Positions 59,854 to 64,000 of a stretch of 64,000 nucleotides of DNA are shown here, piece after piece. This stretch comes from Thermomonas sp. Its GTDB lineage: Bacteria > Pseudomonadota > Gammaproteobacteria > Xanthomonadales > Xanthomonadaceae. Location of the stretch: NCBI GenBank assembly GCA_016720345.1, contig JADKKV010000005.1:62001-126000 (forward strand), written 5' to 3'. How positions within the stretch are numbered: position 1 is the stretch's first letter; every line of letters starts with the position of its first letter. Both the position numbers and the translations under genes were made by a program. The notes below the pieces were generated by a model. That model was not told where the DNA came from, did not search any database, and worked only from the letters and a program-made list of their open reading frames with translations.

Positions 59854-61509
59854 TTACTTCACCGGCACCGGTGCCAGCCGCAGGTCCTGGAAGTCGAAGC
59901 TGAAGTCGGTCAGCGGCGACACCGGCTGCATCCGCATCTCGCGGATCTTGCCGTCCGCATCCAGCGCGAAGTTGACGAAGGCATCGGCATTCAGGCTGCG
60001 GTCGCGCCAGCGCACGATGAAGCTGTCGTGCTGCCAGTGCTCGATGTCGCCCAGCAGCTCGGCGGTCTTGCTGAACTGCATCTCCAGGCCTTTCGCCGAC
60101 GACTTGATCACTACATCGCCGTACCACGGGTCGCGATAGGTGCCGGCGTACTTCGCCAGCGCCAGCGAGGGCGTGCTGTTGGCGGCACGCGCGGCGAGGT
60201 GCTTCTGCCACGACGTATCGGCATCCGCCTGCGATTTGGCGTAGGCCGCGGCGTAGGCCTTCAGCCAGTCGTTGCCCTCGCGGTCCAGCATCATGTCCAG
60301 TGCGCGATAGGTGACCGCGTTGAAGGCCACCCCGAGTTCGGCGCTGGTCAGCACGATCACGCCCAGCTTCCTGCCGGGCACCAGGGTCAGCCGCGACACC
60401 TGCCCCGGCCAGCCGCCGGTATGCCAGGCCAGCTTGTGGCCGGCGTAGTCGGACAGGCTCCAGCCCTGGCCGTAGCCGGAATAGTTCGGCACCACCGGCG
60501 CCAGTTCCGGCACCGCGGGCTTGCCCACCGGAATCGGGGTCAGCATCGTCCACATTTCGCGCTGGCGCGCGTCCGAGAACAGGCGCTTGGCTGCGTCGCC
60601 GCTGCCCGCGTACACGCCGCCGGCGAGCTGCACGTTCATCCACTTGGCCAGGTCGTGCACGCTGGAATACAGGCCGCCGGCGCCGGACACGTTGCGCCAG
60701 CTGGTCAGCCCAACCGGCTTGAGGTCCTTGAAGTCGAACTTCGCATGGCCGGTCGCAACGTTGTCGCCGGCTTTCAGGTCATCGCTGTTGTAGCGGGTTT
60801 CGGTCATCCCCAGCGGCTGGAACACGCGGCTGGACAGGAACTGCTTGAACGACTGGCCCGATGCCGCTTCGACCACCAGCTGGGCGACGCCGAACAGGAT
60901 GTTGTCGTAGGCGTACTGCTCGCGGAAGCCGCCGGTCAACGGCACGTCCTTCAGGCGTTCCGCCACCTCGCGGGTGGTGTAGGTGGTGGTCGGCCAGTAC
61001 AGCAGGTCGCCGGCGCCCAGGCTGAGCCCGCTGCGGTGCGAGAGCAGGTCGCGGATGCGCATCTCGCGGGTGACGTAGGCATCGCTCATGCGGAACCACG
61101 GCAGGTGGTCGATGACGCGGTCGGTGGTCGCAAGCTTGCCCTCGTCCTGCAGCATGTTCAGCGCCGCCGCGGTGAACGCCTTGGTGTTGGAGGCGATCGC
61201 GAACATGGTGTGTTCGTCGACCTTGGCCGGCTTGCCAAGTTCGCGCACGCCGTAGCCGCGCTCCATCACGATCTTGCCGTCCTGCACGATGGCCACTGCG
61301 ATGCCGGGCACCTCGAACTGCTTGCGCACGCCCTCGACGAAGGCATCGAACTCGGCCAGCTGCGCGGCATCCGGTACCGGCTTCGCCAGTGGCGCCATGG
61401 TGTCGTCGATGCGGATCGGCGGCGGCGTTGCGGCCGCCTGCTGCGCCTGCACCGGTGCGCCGACGGCCAGCGTGAGTCCCAAAGCAATCGCGAGCGTGCG
61501 CATCCGCAT
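59854..61509 (-). CDS. Serine hydrolase, beta-lactamase/penicillin-binding-like, with C-terminal extension
   Basis: 551 aa from ATG 61509 with GGAGG upstream; the signal MRMRTLAIALGLTLAVGAPVQAQ follows. Class C beta-lactamase fold: SxxK motif in FAIASNTKAF, Tyr-x-Asn in QYAYDNILFG, DLLSHRSGLSLGAGD, and HTGGWPGQVSRL in place of KTG. The C-terminal 110 residues carry a lipocalin-like DUF3471 domain (KYAGTYRDPWYGDVVIK). Such periplasmic enzymes act as esterases or D-amino-peptidases more often than as resistance enzymes. The stop is 3 bases from the response regulator stop (convergent). Confidence 0.88.
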   Translation of the reverse strand: MRMRTLAIALGLTLAVGAPVQAQQAAATPPPIRIDDTMAPLAKPVPDAAQLAEFDAFVEGVRKQFEVPGIAVAIVQDGKIVMERGYGVRELGKPAKVDEHTMFAIASNTKAFTAAALNMLQDEGKLATTDRVIDHLPWFRMSDAYVTREMRIRDLLSHRSGLSLGAGDLLYWPTTTYTTREVAERLKDVPLTGGFREQYAYDNILFGVAQLVVEAASGQSFKQFLSSRVFQPLGMTETRYNSDDLKAGDNVATGHAKFDFKDLKPVGLTSWRNVSGAGGLYSSVHDLAKWMNVQLAGGVYAGSGDAAKRLFSDARQREMWTMLTPIPVGKPAVPELAPVVPNYSGYGQGWSLSDYAGHKLAWHTGGWPGQVSRLTLVPGRKLGVIVLTSAELGVAFNAVTYRALDMMLDREGNDWLKAYAAAYAKSQADADTSWQKHLAARAANSTPSLALAKYAGTYRDPWYGDVVIKSSAKGLEMQFSKTAELLGDIEHWQHDSFIVRWRDRSLNADAFVNFALDADGKIREMRMQPVSPLTDFSFDFQDLRLAPVPVK

Positions 61510-61628
61510 GTCTGTCGTCCTCCCCGTGGATGGCGCGAGTATGCCGGCGCGCGGCGGCCGGCGCGATGCGCCATCGGTCATGCGGGCGGTCATGCGGGGA
61601 CACGCCGGCAACCGGCGATAATGCGCGG

Positions 61629-62585
61629 ATGCCGATGACCAACACCACCCGCGCGCTCTGGCAGATCCACCTGTGCGTGCTGCTGTGGGGCTTCACCGCG
61701 ATCCTGGGCAAGCTGATCACCCTGCCGGCGTTGCCGCTGGTGTGGTGGCGGATGCTGATCGTGGTCGCGGTGCTGGCGCTGCTGCCCAGGGTCTGGCGCG
61801 GCATCCGCGCGATGCCGGCGCGCGCGCGCTGGGCGTATGCAGGCATCGGCGCGCTGGTCGCGCTGCACTGGCTCACCTTCTACGGTGCGATCAAGCTGTC
61901 GAATGCGTCGGTTGCGGCGACCTGCATCGCCTTCGCCACCCCGATGACCGCGCTGGTGGAACCTCTGCTGACCCGCCAGAAGTTCCAGCCGCGCGACCTG
62001 CTGCTGGGCCTGCTGTCGCTGCCCGGGATCTGGCTGGTGGTCGGCGGCGTGCCCGCGGGCATGCATGCGGGCATCGTCGCCGGTGTCGCTTCGGCACTGC
62101 TGGTCGCGCTGTTCGGCGTACTCAACAAGCGCATGGTCGATGGCGGCGACCCGCTGACCGTCACCGCGCTGGAACTCGGTGCCGGCACCCTGGCCTTGAC
62201 CCTGCTGGCGCCGCTGATGCCGCTGCTGGTCCCCGCCTTCGCCGGCCCGCTGCTGGTGCTGCCCTCCGGCATGGATGGGTTCTGGCTGGTGCTGCTGGCG
62301 CTGGCCTGTACCCTGTTCCCGTTCGCGCTGTGCCTGGTCGCGCTGCGGCATCTCTCCGCGTTCACCGCCCAGCTGTCGGTCAACCTCGAGCCGATCTACG
62401 CCATCGTGCTGGCCGCGATCCTGTTCGGCGAGCAGCAGGAGCTCAGCGGCGAGTTCTACGCAGGGGTGGCGATCATCCTCGGCGTGGTGTTCGCGCAGGG
62501 GCTGCTGGCGGGCCGGCGCAGGCAGGCGCACGCCGAGCATCCGGAAACGCTGGCGGTCGCCGAATCCAGGCAGGTGGCCGATTGA
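61629..62585 (+). CDS. EamA/DMT family transporter
   Basis: 318 aa, ten hydrophobic helices in two EamA repeats: WQIHLCVLLWGFTAILGKLI, LHWLTFYGAIKLSNASVAAT and LLGLLSLPGIWLVVGGVPAG in the first, GIVAGVASALLVALFGVLNK to LFPFALCLVALRHLSAFTAQ and LEPIYAIVLAAILFGEQQEL in the second. Drug/metabolite-type exporter; the substrate is unknown. The start is 119 bases from the divergent serine hydrolase. Confidence 0.9.
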   Translation: MPMTNTTRALWQIHLCVLLWGFTAILGKLITLPALPLVWWRMLIVVAVLALLPRVWRGIRAMPARARWAYAGIGALVALHWLTFYGAIKLSNASVAATCIAFATPMTALVEPLLTRQKFQPRDLLLGLLSLPGIWLVVGGVPAGMHAGIVAGVASALLVALFGVLNKRMVDGGDPLTVTALELGAGTLALTLLAPLMPLLVPAFAGPLLVLPSGMDGFWLVLLALACTLFPFALCLVALRHLSAFTAQLSVNLEPIYAIVLAAILFGEQQELSGEFYAGVAIILGVVFAQGLLAGRRRQAHAEHPETLAVAESRQVAD

Positions 62586-62622
62586 TTCGCGCGCGGGCGC
62601 CGGACATGGCAGGCTAATCGGC

Positions 62623-64000
62623 ATGTACCTCAGCTATTACGGCCTGCACGAGCCGCCGTTCTCGATCACCCCGGACCCGCGCTTCGTCCACCTCAGCGAG
62701 CGCCACCGCGATGCATTGGCGCACCTGCTGTTCGGCATCGACAAGGGCGGTGGCGGCGGCTTCGTCCAGCTCACCGGCGAGGTCGGCACCGGCAAGACCA
62801 CGCTCAGCCGGCTGCTGCTGGAGCGCCTGCCGCGGGACGCCCGCGTGGCGCTGGTGCTGAACCCGCGGCAGAACGCGGTGGAGTTGCTGGAGACGATCTG
62901 CGAAGAACTGCACATCAACATCGACGGCAAGCGTGGCAGCACCAAGGCGCTGGTCGACATCCTCAACGCGCACCTGCTGGTCGCCTATTCGAAAGGCCTG
63001 CGCGTGGTGCTGCTGATCGACGAGGCGCAGAACCTGCCGGCGGATGCGCTGGAGCAGGTGCGCCTGCTCACCAACCTGGAAACCGATACCCAGAAGCTGC
63101 TGCAGATCCTGCTGCTGGGCCAGCCGGAACTGCGCGACATGGTGGCCAGGCCGGAACTGCGCCAGCTGGCCCAGCGCATCACCGCGCGCTACCACCTGAC
63201 CCCGCTCGACGCCAAGGAAACCGGCGAGTACCTGCGCCACCGCTGGCGCGTGGCCGGCGGGCAGAAATTCCCGTTCGACGCGAAGGCGGTGCAGCGCATG
63301 CACCAGCGCTCCGGCGGGGTGCCGCGCCTGCTCAATGTGATCGCCGAACGCGCGCTGCTGGCCGGCTATGCGCGCGATGCGACCGTGATCGATGCCAGGC
63401 TGGTGGATGCCGCCGCCAATGAAGTGCTGCAACCCGCCGCCAGGCAACCCTGGTGGCCGTGGCTGGCCACGGCGGCGGGCCTGGCGGCGATCGCGCTGCT
63501 GGCGATGCAGTGGCGGGACCGTCCGTTACCGACGATTGAAGCGGGCAACACGGTCGCGGCGGCGTCGACCAACGCACCGCAACCTGCCACGACACCGGCG
63601 GCCACGCGCGTCGACGTGCTCGATGCCGCCGGACTCACCCAGCTGATCGGCGCCACCGGCGACACCCCGGTGCCCGCGTGGCAGCACCTGCTCGGGTTGT
63701 GGGCGCTACCCGCGGGCAGCATCACCGTGGATCCCGCGGGCCCGTGCACGCCGGCCTCCGCGGGCGACGTGCACTGCGTGCAGGGGCGCGCGAAGCTGGG
63801 CAGCCTGCTGGCGCTGGACCGTCCGCAACTGCTGCGCCTGCAGGATGGCGATGCCAGCGCATGGGCGCTGCTGCTGGGCGCGGATTCGCGCAAGCTGCGC
63901 CTGCGCATCGGTACCCGCACCTTCGACCTCGACCGCGTGCTGCTGCAATCGCGCTGGACCGGCGACTACGCCGGCCTCTGGCGCGGACCGGCGATGCTGG
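62623..64000 (+). CDS. GspA/ExeA-type AAA ATPase (partial, runs off the right edge)
   Basis: 459 codons visible. It opens MYLSYYGLHEPPFSITPDPR, the ExeA/GspA hallmark. Walker A is GEVGTGKTTLSRLLLERL (about residue 47-64), Walker B VVLLIDEAQNLP (about 127-138), with sensor LLGQPELRDMV. A membrane helix (WLATAAGLAAIALLAMQW, about 274-291) leads to a periplasmic part with AGLTQLIGATGDTPVPAW and LLALDRPQLLRLQDGD, resembling the C39-like domain of GspA proteins. GspA-GspB helps insert the type II secretion secretin. It starts 37 nt after the EamA gene. Confidence 0.88.
   Translation, partial: MYLSYYGLHEPPFSITPDPRFVHLSERHRDALAHLLFGIDKGGGGGFVQLTGEVGTGKTTLSRLLLERLPRDARVALVLNPRQNAVELLETICEELHINIDGKRGSTKALVDILNAHLLVAYSKGLRVVLLIDEAQNLPADALEQVRLLTNLETDTQKLLQILLLGQPELRDMVARPELRQLAQRITARYHLTPLDAKETGEYLRHRWRVAGGQKFPFDAKAVQRMHQRSGGVPRLLNVIAERALLAGYARDATVIDARLVDAAANEVLQPAARQPWWPWLATAAGLAAIALLAMQWRDRPLPTIEAGNTVAAASTNAPQPATTPAATRVDVLDAAGLTQLIGATGDTPVPAWQHLLGLWALPAGSITVDPAGPCTPASAGDVHCVQGRAKLGSLLALDRPQLLRLQDGDASAWALLLGADSRKLRLRIGTRTFDLDRVLLQSRWTGDYAGLWRGPAML

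Noticed and set aside
61560-61605. Short direct repeats GGTCATGCGG in the divergent promoter region
   Set aside because: Two imperfect copies only and no array; too short to call a repeat element or operator.
62614-63447. A 277-codon minus-strand open frame opposite the last gene
   Set aside because: The plus strand codes an unmistakable GspA/ExeA ATPase here; the minus frame is Gln/His-rich shadow.

Overview
The window is high-GC, densely packed bacterial chromosome. Gene content and order point to a gammaproteobacterium of the Xanthomonadaceae/Lysobacteraceae (Lysobacter, Luteimonas, Stenotrophomonas or a relative). The signs are putP-miaA-hfq-hflX-hflK-hflC-DUF2065-purA, divergent rlmE/yhbY with ftsH behind rlmE, surE-pcm-yqaA-nlpD, pyrG-kdsA-eno-ftsB-ispD-ispF-truD, GTAG-headed REP palindromes, and many secreted peptidases. 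The genus assignment is inference. I see no rRNA, tRNA, CRISPR array, phage module or complete transposon, and no gene-free stretch longer than 300 bases.

Layout. 0-2.6 kb: a minus-strand unit of tryptophanase, an XdhC-family protein and a hemerythrin-domain protein cut by the window edge. 2.7-11.2 kb: hemolysin III, purA, then the hfq/hfl RNA-chaperone and FtsH-regulating module with miaA and putP. 11.3-16.7 kb: an AlkB-type hydroxylase, a phospholipase D-family lipoprotein, folP and a TolB/TPR membrane protein. 16.9-20.3 kb: ftsH-rlmE divergent from yhbY and an Mth938-domain gene. 20.4-30.4 kb: two tightly coupled minus-strand operons (surE-pcm-yqaA-nlpD, and pyrG to truD) separated by a plus-strand Smr gene and a REP pair. 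30.6-36.6 kb: parE, a secreted S9 peptidase, then an N-formylglutamate amidohydrolase-like gene with an FAD amino-acid dehydrogenase. 36.8-46 kb: a frameshifted secreted M4 protease, a DUF418 membrane protein, SlyD, two successive NlpC/P60 hydrolases, a small membrane protein, a dicarboxylate/glutamate symporter and an alkaline phosphatase. 46-51 kb: HemJ, a methyltransferase, a PHB depolymerase, a HAAS membrane protein with a frameshifted PadR regulator, and a periplasmic cyclophilin. 51-64 kb: TonB-dependent receptor, TPR-sulfotransferase, M1 peptidase, a membrane protein, a response regulator, a serine hydrolase, an EamA permease and the start of a GspA/ExeA-type ATPase.

How the genes fit together. 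The core blocks cover RNA metabolism (hfq, miaA, truD, rlmE, yhbY), envelope protein quality control (ftsH, hflKC), envelope building (kdsA, ftsB, nlpD), isoprenoid and nucleotide supply (ispDF, pyrG, purA) and central metabolism (eno). The accessory part is protein and peptide scavenging: secreted or periplasmic M4, M1, S9 and C40 peptidases, amino-acid deamination (TnaA, DadA-like), phosphate scavenging (PhoA) and TonB-dependent uptake. This fits a proteolytic environmental bacterium.

I found no clearly undescribed multi-gene system. The points most worth a second look are two single-base frameshifts (M4 protease, PadR regulator), a CRP/Clp-like site upstream of the M4 protease, a truD stop codon supplied by a REP head, two other nested palindromic elements, and a GC-poor mosaic patch inside the TonB receptor.
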